Source: PALSA-911 sp963743035
GTDB lineage: Bacteria > Pseudomonadota > Alphaproteobacteria > Acetobacterales > Acetobacteraceae
Assembly: GCA_963743035.1 (NCBI GenBank)
Contig: CAVUOB010000009.1
Location: 124,001 to 188,000 of the forward strand
DNA: 64,000 bases
Reading direction: 5' to 3'
Part shown: positions 16,451-24,805 of the stretch, piece by piece
Layout: every line of letters begins with the position of its first letter
Numbering within the stretch: position 1 is the stretch's first letter
Made by a program: the position numbers and the translations under genes
Notes under the pieces: model-generated
The model's database searches: none
Seen by the model: the letters and a program-made list of their open reading frames with translations, nothing else
What the model was told of the DNA's origin: nothing

Positions 16451-17112
16451 CGATCTTCCTTGCCGTGCTGTCGCGCGACCTGCAATTGTCGTTGCGCCAT
16501 GGCAGCGACAGCCTGGCCGCCTTGCTGTTCTTCGTGCTGACGGCCGCGCTGTTCCCGCTCGCCATCGGCCCCGGACCCGAAATGCTCGGCCGCATGGCAC
16601 CCGGGATCGTCTGGGTCTGCGCGCTGTTGGCCGCCTTGCTGCCGCTGGATCGCCTGTTCGGGGCCGATTTCGAGGACGGATCGCTGGATCAGCTCCTCGT
16701 CAGCGGCCTGCCGCCACCTGGCATCGCCCTGGCGAAGGCGGCCGCCCATTGGCTGGTGACCGGCCTGCCGCTGCTGCTCGCCGCGGCCCCGTTGGCGGTG
16801 ATGCTGCATCTTCCGGAAGAGGCGCTTCCCGTGCTGCTGGCCGGGCTGCTGGCGGGAACACTGCTATTGTCGCTGCTGGGGATGACCGGCGCGGCGATCG
16901 TGCTCGGCGCGCGGCGCGGCGGGGTCCTGCTGCCGCTGCTGGTGCTGCCGCTGGCGGTACCGGCGCTGATCTTCGGCGTGGCCTCGGTCGATGCCGTCTC
17001 CGGCGGACAGAGCGCACGGCCGCATCTGCTGCTGCTATGCGCGCTGCTGGCGGCAGCCCTGCCGCTTTGCCCGCTGGCGGCCGGCGCAGCGCTGAGAAGC
17101 GCGGCGGAATGA
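16447..17112 (+). CDS. ccmB: Heme exporter protein CcmB
   Basis: CcmB is the membrane partner of CcmA. The 221-residue protein has the family start (FLAVLSRDLQLSLRHGSDSL), about six hydrophobic segments, and the recognisable LFGADFEDGSLDQLLVSGLP and PVLIFGVAS-like (LAVPALIFGVASVDA) blocks. It starts inside the ccmA stop (ATGA). No ccmC or ccmD follows: the next gene is an aminotransferase on the other strand, so the rest of the ccm system must be elsewhere. Confidence 0.95.
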   Translation: MTIFLAVLSRDLQLSLRHGSDSLAALLFFVLTAALFPLAIGPGPEMLGRMAPGIVWVCALLAALLPLDRLFGADFEDGSLDQLLVSGLPPPGIALAKAAAHWLVTGLPLLLAAAPLAVMLHLPEEALPVLLAGLLAGTLLLSLLGMTGAAIVLGARRGGVLLPLLVLPLAVPALIFGVASVDAVSGGQSARPHLLLLCALLAAALPLCPLAAGAALRSAAE

Positions 17113-17157
17113 GGAAATGTCCAGGATCAGCCGGCCCGGGCACGAATGCCCGAAGCC

Positions 17158-18312
17158 CTATTTTGCGGCAATTTTCTGGCGCAATCCGTCTCGCAGACGT
17201 GACATCGCCCGCGCCAGCCGATCGGGGGACTGGGCATAGCAGACGCGCAGGTACCCCTCGCCCGATGATCCGAATGCAATGCCCGGCGCCACCGCGACGT
17301 GGTGTTCCGTCACCAGCCGCTTGGCCAGGGAAAGCGAGTCGCGAAGCCCCTCCACTCCGATGAAGGCGTAGAACGCGCCATCCGGGGCGGCGTAGTGGAT
17401 GCCGTTCAGCCCCGCCAGCCCATCGCCCGCCATTTGCCGGCCGCGGGCGCAATGGGCACGAAACGCCTCCACAACCGCGGTATCGTGGACCGCCGCCACG
17501 CCGGCCAGTTGAATGAACGGCGCGACCCCTGAGTGGGTCGTCTCGACGATCTCCGTCACCACGTCGCGGGCCCCCTCCGGAAGCACCATCCACCCGAGCC
17601 GCCAGCCGGTCATCATCCAGGTCTTCGAGAAGCTGTTGACCACGATCACGCGATCGTCCGGATCAGCGATATCCAGCACGGAGGGCGCCGCCGCAGAGCC
17701 GTCATAGACCAGGCGGGAATAGACCTCGTCGGAGATCAGCCATACGCCGCGGCGGCGGCAGATCGCCAGGATCGCCTCGAACTCGGACAGGGTTGCGGTC
17801 CAGCCGGTGGGATTGTTGGGCGAATTCAGGATGAAGACCCGGGCACCTTCCAGCTTCGCGTCCAGGCGGTCGAGGTCCAGCCGGAACCGGCCGTCCTCCA
17901 GCGCAAGCAGGTCGATCGGATCGACCAGGGCCCCGCGTACCCGGGCGGCGTTGGCGATGTTCGGCCAAACAGGCTCATGAAGAACCACGCGCTGGCCGGC
18001 CTGGACGATCGCGGCGAGGGCGATGTTCATCGCCGCCATTCCGGACGCGGTGACCTGCACCCGCGTCTCCGTCACGGGGCGCGCGTGCAGCCCGGTCAGA
18101 TACGCGGCAAGCGCCTCCCGCAGTTCGGGCAGGCCGCGCACATCGGCGTATTTCGTCTGCCCGCTCGCCAGCGCGGCCACCGCTGCGCGGTGTGCGGATT
18201 CGGGGCTTGGCTGATCGGACTCGCCGAAACAGAGAAAATCAACATCCGGAGTGGCATAGGCGAGGCGGCTGACCTCAACGATGCGGGAGCCGGGAATGCG
18301 GAGCAGATCCAT
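17158..18312 (-). CDS. Class I/II PLP-dependent aminotransferase
   Basis: The 384-residue protein is a fold-type I aminotransferase of the aspartate aminotransferase superfamily. Key features are LCFGESDQPSPE at the start, the substrate loop TKYADVRGLPELREALA, FILNSPNNPTGW with the Asn-Pro PLP contacts, the ISDEVYSRLVYDG block with the Asp that pairs with the pyridine, the PLP-binding Lys in NSFSKTWMMTGWRLGW and the Arg-containing YLRVCYAQS. Exact substrate is not predictable. I chose ATG 18312 because the family alignment begins there; upstream codons belong to shadow sequence. Confidence 0.9.
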   Translation of the reverse strand: MDLLRIPGSRIVEVSRLAYATPDVDFLCFGESDQPSPESAHRAAVAALASGQTKYADVRGLPELREALAAYLTGLHARPVTETRVQVTASGMAAMNIALAAIVQAGQRVVLHEPVWPNIANAARVRGALVDPIDLLALEDGRFRLDLDRLDAKLEGARVFILNSPNNPTGWTATLSEFEAILAICRRRGVWLISDEVYSRLVYDGSAAAPSVLDIADPDDRVIVVNSFSKTWMMTGWRLGWMVLPEGARDVVTEIVETTHSGVAPFIQLAGVAAVHDTAVVEAFRAHCARGRQMAGDGLAGLNGIHYAAPDGAFYAFIGVEGLRDSLSLAKRLVTEHHVAVAPGIAFGSSGEGYLRVCYAQSPDRLARAMSRLRDGLRQKIAAK

Positions 18313-18409
18313 GCCGCCTTCTACGTCATCCCGCCGGCAGTTTCGAGGGGCGGCCCTCCCTCCCCGCCTACGCCGCCGGGCCGCCGGATCAGCCCGGGAA
18401 CAGGCGGGG

Positions 18410-19153
18410 TCAGGCCGCGGATAATGCCTGTTGCTCATGGACCCGCTCCGCCGGCGCCGGCACGACCGGATCCGCATTATGGGCGGATTCGCGGATCATA
18501 TAGCCGCGGCCCCAGACGGTCCCGATCAGGTGATCCGCGCCGGCCTGCGCCAGCTTCTTGCGCAGCTTGCAGATGAATACATCGATGATCTTCATTTCCG
18601 GCTCGTCCATCCCGCCATAGAGATGGTTGAGGAACGCCTCCTTGGTCAGCACCATCCCCTTGCGGAGGACCAGCAGTTCCAGGATGGCGTATTCCTTGCC
18701 GGTCAGATGGACGATCTGGCCGTCGACCACGACTTCCCGGCTGTCCAGGTTGAGCTGCAACCTGCCAACCCGCAGCACCGGCTGGCTGAAGCCCTTGCTG
18801 CGCCGGACGATGGCCTGCATCCGCGCCAGCAGCTCGGCCTTGTCGAACGGTTTGGTGATGAAATCGTCGGCACCCATGCCGAGGCCCTTCACCTTGGCCT
18901 GCGGCCGCGACAGGCCGGACAGGATCAGCACGGGCGTCTCGATCCGGGCCACGCGCATGCGGCGCACGACCTCATAGCCTTCCATATCCGGCAGCATCAG
19001 ATCGAGCACGACGATGTCGTAATCATAGTGCCGTGCCAGCTCGAGAGCTTCCTCTCCGGTATCGGCCTGATCCACCACCGCACCGCCGGCCTTCAGCATC
19101 AGCGTGATGCCGTGGGCGGCTGTCAGGTCATCTTCGACGAGTAGGACACGCAT
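18410..19153 (-). CDS. ctrA: Cell cycle response regulator CtrA
   Basis: CtrA is the OmpR-class regulator of cell-cycle, flagellar and motility genes in alphaproteobacteria. The product (247 residues) has a receiver domain beginning MRVLLVEDDLTAA with acidic pocket and phospho-acceptor Asp in VVLDLMLPDMEGYEVVRRM, the TKPFDKAELLAR segment, and a winged-helix DNA-binding domain with the CtrA hallmarks LTGKEYAILELLVLRKG, FLNHLYGGMDEPEMKIIDVF, CKLRKKL and GRGYMIRE. It is divergent from fliI, which fits its usual role as flagellar regulator, but I found no TTAA-N7-TTAA site in the 165 bases between them. Confidence 0.95.
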   Translation of the reverse strand: MRVLLVEDDLTAAHGITLMLKAGGAVVDQADTGEEALELARHYDYDIVVLDLMLPDMEGYEVVRRMRVARIETPVLILSGLSRPQAKVKGLGMGADDFITKPFDKAELLARMQAIVRRSKGFSQPVLRVGRLQLNLDSREVVVDGQIVHLTGKEYAILELLVLRKGMVLTKEAFLNHLYGGMDEPEMKIIDVFICKLRKKLAQAGADHLIGTVWGRGYMIRESAHNADPVVPAPAERVHEQQALSAA

Positions 19154-19318
19154 AGGTAGCACCTCCGCTTCCGATGCGTATTCAATACCACCCATAGGTG
19201 TGCCGAGCCACGCTTTTTTCACTCATTTGGTGTATTTTTTTCTGAGATCCGATGGATCCAGCAAGACGGACCCGGAACAAACAAGGATCATTGAGATTTT
19301 TGCGGTGGAGATGTCTTT

Positions 19319-20728
19319 ATGAAAAGAACGAATATCATAAATAGACTTGCCTTGGCGCGATCCATGGTGGAGGAGCACGCGCCCCTGAAAATCCAGGGCC
19401 AAATGGTATCCCTCTCGGGTCTCACGCTCGAGATCGCCGGTCTTGCCGGACATATCTCGGTCGGGGACCGGGTTGCGGTCGCCGCCCGCGATGGCTTGGT
19501 TGTGCAGGCGGAGATCATCGGCTTCCGCGGCGATCTGGCGCAGGCCATGCCGTTCGGCGCGGCCGACGGCCTTGGGCCAGGCACCAGGGCCTATGCGCAC
19601 TCGGCTTCCGCCTTCGCAGGTCGACCAAAGATGATCCCGGGCCAGCGTGGCGATATCGCGGTCAGCGCCGCCTGGCTGGGACGGGTGATCGATCCACTCG
19701 GCCAGCCGCTGGACGGCAAGGGCAAGCTGCCGAACGGCCCGGCCTGGCGGGCGCCGCGCGGATTGGTGCCGGACGCGACGCTGCGCGCGCGGCTGGGGCC
19801 GAGGCTCGATCTCGGTGTCCGCGCGCTGGACTGCTTCGTCACCTGCCGTCAGGGCCAGCGCCTGGGGCTGTTCGCGGGTTCCGGCGTCGGCAAATCCACC
19901 CTGCTCGCCATGATGGCCCGCCAGAGCGCCGCCGATGTCATCGTGCTGGCGCTGGTGGGGGAACGCGGGCGCGAGGTGCGCGAATTCCTGGAAGAAGAGC
20001 TCGGTCCGGAAGGCCTGGCGCGCGCGGTCGTCGTGGTCGCCACATCGGATGCGCCACCCTTGCTGCGCCGGCAGGCCGCCTATACGGCCATGACCGTCGC
20101 CGAGCATTTTCGCGACGCGGGCAGGTCCGTTCTGCTGCTGATGGACAGCGTCACCCGGTTCTGCCTGGCGCTGCGCGAAATAGGCCTGTCCGCCGGGGAG
20201 CCGCCGGCCACCCGCGGCTACCCGCCATCCGTCTTCGCGGAGCTGCCGCGGCTGCTCGAACGTGCGGGCCCCGGCTACCCGCTCCCAGACGGCAGCGCCG
20301 GTTTCATCACCGCGCTGTTCACCGTGCTGGTGGAGGGAGACGACCATAACGAACCGGTGGCGGACACGGTGCGCGGCATTCTGGACGGGCACGTGATCCT
20401 GGACCGGCGCATCGCGGAAGCCGGCCGCTATCCGGCGGTCGACGTGCTGCGCTCCCTGTCGCGTTCGGTGCCCGGCTGCAACCTGCCGGAGGAGACGGCC
20501 CTGGTCCGCCGCGCCCGCGCGATCATGGCCCTGCATGCCGACATGGCCGACATGATCCGGCTGGGCGCCTATCGCCGCGGCTCCGACCCGGCGGTGGACG
20601 AGGCCATGGCGCTGGCGCCGAAGATCGAGACGGTCCTGCGGCAGAACCGCGATGAAGCATCGGCGGCCGGTGACGGTTTTTCCCGGCTCGCCAGCGCCCT
20701 TGCCGCGGACGGAGAGCTGCATGCCTGA
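19319..20728 (+). CDS. fliI: Flagellum-specific ATPase FliI
   Basis: FliI is the F1-beta-like ATPase that assists export of flagellar proteins through the type III apparatus. The 469-residue product shows the Walker A motif GLFAGSGVGKSTLLAMMAR, the VGERGREVREFLEEEL block, Walker B VLLLMDSVTRFCLALREIGL, the ARGYPPSVF-like segment TRGYPPSVFAELPRLLERAG, and DGHVILDRRIAE. ATG 19319 is preceded by GGTGGAGATG. The gene overlaps fliJ by eight bases. No other flagellar structural gene is in the window. Confidence 0.95.
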   Translation: MKRTNIINRLALARSMVEEHAPLKIQGQMVSLSGLTLEIAGLAGHISVGDRVAVAARDGLVVQAEIIGFRGDLAQAMPFGAADGLGPGTRAYAHSASAFAGRPKMIPGQRGDIAVSAAWLGRVIDPLGQPLDGKGKLPNGPAWRAPRGLVPDATLRARLGPRLDLGVRALDCFVTCRQGQRLGLFAGSGVGKSTLLAMMARQSAADVIVLALVGERGREVREFLEEELGPEGLARAVVVVATSDAPPLLRRQAAYTAMTVAEHFRDAGRSVLLLMDSVTRFCLALREIGLSAGEPPATRGYPPSVFAELPRLLERAGPGYPLPDGSAGFITALFTVLVEGDDHNEPVADTVRGILDGHVILDRRIAEAGRYPAVDVLRSLSRSVPGCNLPEETALVRRARAIMALHADMADMIRLGAYRRGSDPAVDEAMALAPKIETVLRQNRDEASAAGDGFSRLASALAADGELHA

Positions 20729-21233
20729 CCCGCTGGCAAGCCTCGCCAGGCTGCGGCGGCAGGCGGTGGATGAAGCGCGACGGAGCCTGGCCGAATGCCT
20801 GGACCGGGAAGGCGCGGCGGAACGGCGGGCGGCGGCAGCCGAAGCCTCGATCGACCAGGAGACGCAGGCCGCCACCCGCCTGTCGGCCGGCGATTGCGCG
20901 GTCGAGGGTTTCGGCCGCTGGCTGAAGCAGGCGCGTATCGCCGCGACAGCGGCGCGGCAGGAACAGCAGCGCGCGGCCACCGACACAGCCCGGTCCCGCG
21001 CGGCCCTGATGGCGGCCCGCGCGGCCGCCGAGGCGGTGGACACGCTGCGCGCCCGGCAGGCCGCCGAAAGAAGCGAGGCCCGCCAGCGGCGGGAGCAGGC
21101 CGAACTCGACGAAATGACCCGCCACCGCACAGCGCCCCAGAACAGGACGATAATGTCGGCGGTGGAAAAGCATCGGGGGATATGCTCAGTAGCTCCGGTA
21201 TTTCTCGGCTACGGCAATTTAGGAGCGACGACT
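20721..21233 (+). CDS. fliJ: FliJ-like flagellar export chaperone, without its own in-frame stop
   Basis: FliJ is the coiled-coil stalk protein of the flagellar ATPase complex. The first 140 or so residues are an Ala/Arg/Glu-rich helical region beginning MPDPLASLARLRRQAVDEAR with heptad-like spacing, the right length and place (start inside the fliI stop) for FliJ. The primary sequence is poorly conserved, so identity rests on context. The frame has no stop and continues straight into ugd to 22547. In the +1 frame a TAA occurs at 21151-21153, which would give a normal 143-144-residue FliJ if one base were extra. Fusion or sequence error cannot be separated here. Confidence 0.7.
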
Positions 21234-22547
21234 TTGCGCATTGCGATGATCGGGGGCGGATATGTCGGCCTGGTTTCCGGCGCCTGCTTCGCCGAATTCG
21301 GCTCCGAGGTCACTATCGTCGAGACCGACCCGACCAAGCTGGCGGCGCTGCGCGAGGGCCGCATTCCCATCTACGAGCCAGGGCTGGACCAACTGGTCGC
21401 CGAGAACGTCAAGGCCGGGCGGCTCAACTTCACCGGGGCACTTCCGGATGCGCTGGAGGGCGCCGAGGCTGTTTTCATTGCCGTCGGGACCCCGACGCGG
21501 CGCGGCGACGGTCACGCCGACCTTACCTATGTCTATGCCGCCGCAGAGCAGGTCGCCCGCGCGCTGACCGGCTATGCCGTCATCGTCACCAAGTCCACGG
21601 TGCCGGTGGGGACCGGCCGGCGCATCGCCTCGATCATGCGCGAAGCACATCCGGAGCTTGATTTCGACGTGGCCTCCAACCCGGAATTCCTCCGCGAAGG
21701 CAACGCCATCGGCGATTTCATGCGCCCGGACCGGGTGGTCATCGGCACCGAAAGCGACCGGGCGCGGGAGGTGCTGCGGCGCCTCTACCGGCCATTGTAC
21801 CTGATCGAAGCCCCGATCCTGTTCACCGGCATCGAAACCGCGGAGCTGATCAAATACGCCGCCAACGCGTTTCTCGCCATGAAGGTGACGTTCATCAACG
21901 AGATGGCGGATCTTTGCGAAAAAGCCGGCGCCAATGTGCATGACGTGGCCCACGGCATCGGGCTGGATGGGCGGATCGGCCGCAAATTCCTCCATCCCGG
22001 CCCCGGCTTCGGCGGCTCCTGCTTTCCCAAGGACACGCTGGCGCTGGTACGAATCGCGCATGATCACGGCGCGCCGACCCGCCTGGTCGAGCAGGTCGTG
22101 CTGGTGAACGATGCCCGCAAGGCCAGCATGGCGAGCCGGGTGGAGCTGGCCTGCGGCGGTTCGGTGCGGGGGCGCACCATCGCGGTGCTGGGCCTGACGT
22201 TCAAGCCGGAAACCGACGACATGCGCGAATCCCCGTCCCTTCCCATCGTCTCCCGCCTGGCGGAGGACGGGGCGCTGGTGCGCGCCTTCGACCCCGAGGG
22301 CATGGAGCAGGCGAAACCCCTGCTGCCCCCTGGCGTGACCTATTGCCGCGACGCGCTGGACGCGGCTCGCGGCGCGGATGCCCTGGTCGTGATCACGGAA
22401 TGGAACGAGTTCCGCGCCATCGAACCTTCGCAACTGTCCGCGGTGATGCGCGGGCGCGTGGTCGTCGACCTGCGCAACATCTACGACCCGGCAGCCATGC
22501 GGCAGGCTGGCTTTGAGTATCACTCCATAGGCCGTCCGGCCGGCTGA
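21234..22547 (+). CDS. ugd: UDP-glucose 6-dehydrogenase
   Basis: Ugd oxidises UDP-glucose to UDP-glucuronate with NAD for capsule, exopolysaccharide or LPS building. The N-terminal Rossmann motif is RIAMIGGGYVGLVSGACFAEFG. Also visible are TKSTVPVGTGRRI, SNPEFLREGNAIGDFMRPDRVVIG, AELIKYAANAFLAMKVTFINE, the catalytic Cys in GPGFGGSCFPKDTLAL and GLTFKPETDDMRESPS. I take the TTG at 21234 as the start: it follows AGGAG (21221-21225) by eight bases and the family alignment begins there, giving 437 residues. The upstream frame continues into fliJ without a stop. Confidence 0.95.
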   Translation: MRIAMIGGGYVGLVSGACFAEFGSEVTIVETDPTKLAALREGRIPIYEPGLDQLVAENVKAGRLNFTGALPDALEGAEAVFIAVGTPTRRGDGHADLTYVYAAAEQVARALTGYAVIVTKSTVPVGTGRRIASIMREAHPELDFDVASNPEFLREGNAIGDFMRPDRVVIGTESDRAREVLRRLYRPLYLIEAPILFTGIETAELIKYAANAFLAMKVTFINEMADLCEKAGANVHDVAHGIGLDGRIGRKFLHPGPGFGGSCFPKDTLALVRIAHDHGAPTRLVEQVVLVNDARKASMASRVELACGGSVRGRTIAVLGLTFKPETDDMRESPSLPIVSRLAEDGALVRAFDPEGMEQAKPLLPPGVTYCRDALDAARGADALVVITEWNEFRAIEPSQLSAVMRGRVVVDLRNIYDPAAMRQAGFEYHSIGRPAG

Positions 22548-22675
22548 AGCAGGGACTCTCGGCGTCGATAAATATCATCGGCTTTCTGCACGCAAAGGTA
22601 GAATTACTACTGGATTAACGCTACCAATGCATGTCAGGGTGCGGACTGCTTCCATAGCAGGATGGACCAGCCAAA

Positions 22676-23680
22676 ATGGCAGACGCCCGCGCGCCAGACC
22701 CTGTCCCCCAGTCCTTGCCCCAGCCCTCGCCCCCGCTTTCGCCTGGGAGCGACTGGCCCAGCGTCACCGTTTGCATCTGCACATACAACCGCGCCCGATA
22801 TGTCCGCGACTGTCTGGATGGCCTGGCCAGGCAGACGGTGGGCCAGGATGCGTTCGAGATCCTGATCGTCGATAGCGGCTCCACGGGAGATGCTCCCGCG
22901 GAACTCGCCGCGATGGCGGCGGAGACGCCGAATGCCAGGCTGATCCGGATCGACCGCACAGGGGTCAGCATCGCCCGCAATGCGGGCGCCGAGGCGGCAC
23001 GAGGTTCCTACGTTGCCTATATCGATGACGACGCGATCCCGCAGGCCGACTGGATCGAGCAGATCCGCGCCGCGATCATCGCCCTCGGCGGCGTGCCGGC
23101 CCTGCTGGGCGGGCGTATCCTGCCGCTCTGGGAAGCGCCGCTGCCCGGATGGTGGCCAAGGCGGCTGCGCGGTGTGTTGTCGATCATCGAAACCGAGGGC
23201 CGGGGCATCTACCGCAGCCCGGGCATGCCCGCGGATCTCGCCCCCTACGGCGCCAACATGGTCGTCCATGCCGCCACCATGCGCAGCGTCGGCGGCTTCG
23301 GCGACCGCGCCGGCCGCATCGGCATCACGCTGCTATCCGATGAAGACGTGCAGCTCGCCTGGCGCCTGCAGGATGCCGGCTATGTCGTGCGCTACGAGTC
23401 ACGGATCGTCGTGCATCACCAGATCCAGGCCGCCCGGCTGACCCCGGATTGGCTGCTGCGCCGCATGTACTGGCAAGGCGCCTCCTCGGTCGCGACCCGG
23501 CGGCTGGTCGGCGGCAACCGGCGGGTCTGGTGGTCGCTGCCGCGCCGCCTGTCGGTCGCGCTGCTGTTGTCTCCGGCGATGCTGCTGCCCCGCCGCAGCC
23601 TGCGGCTGCTCGCATGGCGCTGGCGGCTGGCCTATTCGCTCGGCTTCATGCGCGGCGTGTTCGCGGACATGAGAGCCTGA
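22676..23680 (+). CDS. Glycosyltransferase family 2 protein
   Basis: A 334-residue GT-A-fold transferase. It has the opening SVTVCICTYNRARYVRDCLDGLARQ, a GVSIARNAGAEAARGSYVAY block, the metal-binding DDD (YIDDDAIPQADW, about residues 120-131) and the ED acceptor motif (LLSDEDVQLAWRLQDAGY, about 220-237). A C-terminal Arg/Leu-rich segment may touch the membrane. The nucleotide sugar and acceptor are unknown. It lies 128 bases after ugd and before a pyruvyl transferase-like gene, so a surface polysaccharide role is likely. Ribosome-binding AGGATGG precedes the ATG. Confidence 0.88.
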   Translation: MADARAPDPVPQSLPQPSPPLSPGSDWPSVTVCICTYNRARYVRDCLDGLARQTVGQDAFEILIVDSGSTGDAPAELAAMAAETPNARLIRIDRTGVSIARNAGAEAARGSYVAYIDDDAIPQADWIEQIRAAIIALGGVPALLGGRILPLWEAPLPGWWPRRLRGVLSIIETEGRGIYRSPGMPADLAPYGANMVVHAATMRSVGGFGDRAGRIGITLLSDEDVQLAWRLQDAGYVVRYESRIVVHHQIQAARLTPDWLLRRMYWQGASSVATRRLVGGNRRVWWSLPRRLSVALLLSPAMLLPRRSLRLLAWRWRLAYSLGFMRGVFADMRA

Positions 23681-23707
23681 GCAGCGCGGGCCGGCGGGCA
23701 CACCGGC

Positions 23708-24652
23708 GTGAAATTGTATGTCTGGCGCGGCGAGACGACGAATTTCGGCGACGAATTGAACAGGCTGCTTTGGCCCGCCCTGCTTCCCGGATTTTTTGAC
23801 GAGGACGAATCCGCGATCGTGCTGGGGATCGGCTCGGTGCTCGACTGCCGGCATGCCCCCGATGCGATGAAAATCGTGCTCGGCGCCGGGTATGGCGGCT
23901 ATGAGGGGCCGCCGCGGATCGACCGTTCCTGGGCGCTCCACTGGGTCCGCGGGCCGATGACGGCCGCCCTGCTGGGGATCGACCCGGCACTCGGTTGCGG
24001 CGACCCGGCCATGCTTTGGCCCTTCGCCGCCCCCCTGCAGGCGCCGGCTGGGAAGCCGCCGGCACGGCAGGATGCAGGCCGGATCGGCTTCATGCCGCAT
24101 TTCGAAAGCCTCGTCCGCGGTGCCTGGACCGAGGCGGCCGCGGCCGCCGGTGTGCGGCTGATCGATCCGCGGGCGGATCCGCGCGTGGTTCTGGCGGAGA
24201 TCGCGAGTTGCGACAGGCTGGTCACCGAAGCCATGCATGGCGCCATAATGGCCGATACGCTTCGCGTGCCGTGGATCGCGGTCCGGCCCCTTGCCGCCGT
24301 TCACCGGGCGAAATGGCAGGACTGGGCGGGCGCCCTCGGCATGACGATCCGCTTTCAGCAGCTGCCGCCCTCCTCGCCGCGTGAATGGGCGTCCGTTTCC
24401 CGCCTGGCGAGCCGTCGCCCGGTCCGCGGCACCCTTCGGCTGTTGGCTGAATGCGGCTCGCGCCGCCTGCTGGAACGCGCGGCGGACGCGCTCCGCCGCA
24501 TTGCCGCCGGCCCCGGCCAGCTTTCGGGGCTGGCTGCACTGCAGCGGAGCCAGGAACGCATGCTGACCTGCCTGGAGGCCGCCCGCCGCCATCCGTGCGA
24601 TACGCGCCGCCCCCGGAAGGCTGCCGACGCCGCCTTGGCCGGGTCCGGCTGA
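23708..24652 (+). CDS. Polysaccharide pyruvyl transferase family protein
   Basis: The 314-residue product resembles the ExoV/CsaB polysaccharide pyruvyl transferase family: a start LYVWRGETTNFGDELNRLLWP, VLGIGSVLD, HWVRGPMTAALLGI, GCGDPAMLWP and a late SCDRLVTEAMHGAIMADTLRVPW, the usual positions of the family motifs. Such enzymes add pyruvate ketals to sugars of exopolysaccharides. Start is GTG at 23708, 27 bases after the preceding gene; there is no strong ribosome-binding site, so coupling to the upstream gene is possible. The last 70 residues are Arg/Ala-rich and less conserved-looking. Confidence 0.85.
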   Translation: MKLYVWRGETTNFGDELNRLLWPALLPGFFDEDESAIVLGIGSVLDCRHAPDAMKIVLGAGYGGYEGPPRIDRSWALHWVRGPMTAALLGIDPALGCGDPAMLWPFAAPLQAPAGKPPARQDAGRIGFMPHFESLVRGAWTEAAAAAGVRLIDPRADPRVVLAEIASCDRLVTEAMHGAIMADTLRVPWIAVRPLAAVHRAKWQDWAGALGMTIRFQQLPPSSPREWASVSRLASRRPVRGTLRLLAECGSRRLLERAADALRRIAAGPGQLSGLAALQRSQERMLTCLEAARRHPCDTRRPRKAADAALAGSG

Positions 24653-24805
24653 GGCGTCCGCGCCAGTCCGAGGGGCCTTGCGCACCGGTCGCAAACCCGC
24701 CTACCAACTGATGTGATCCGGCCGGCGGATCGTGACGCTCGGGCAGTCGCGCGCACCGGCACACCCACCCCTCACCCAGCCGACCCGCCGGAGGAGCCTG
24801 CGTCC

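Noticed and set aside
19154..19318. CtrA binding site between ctrA and fliI
   Set aside because: No TTAA-N7-TTAA or close match is present in the intergenic region.
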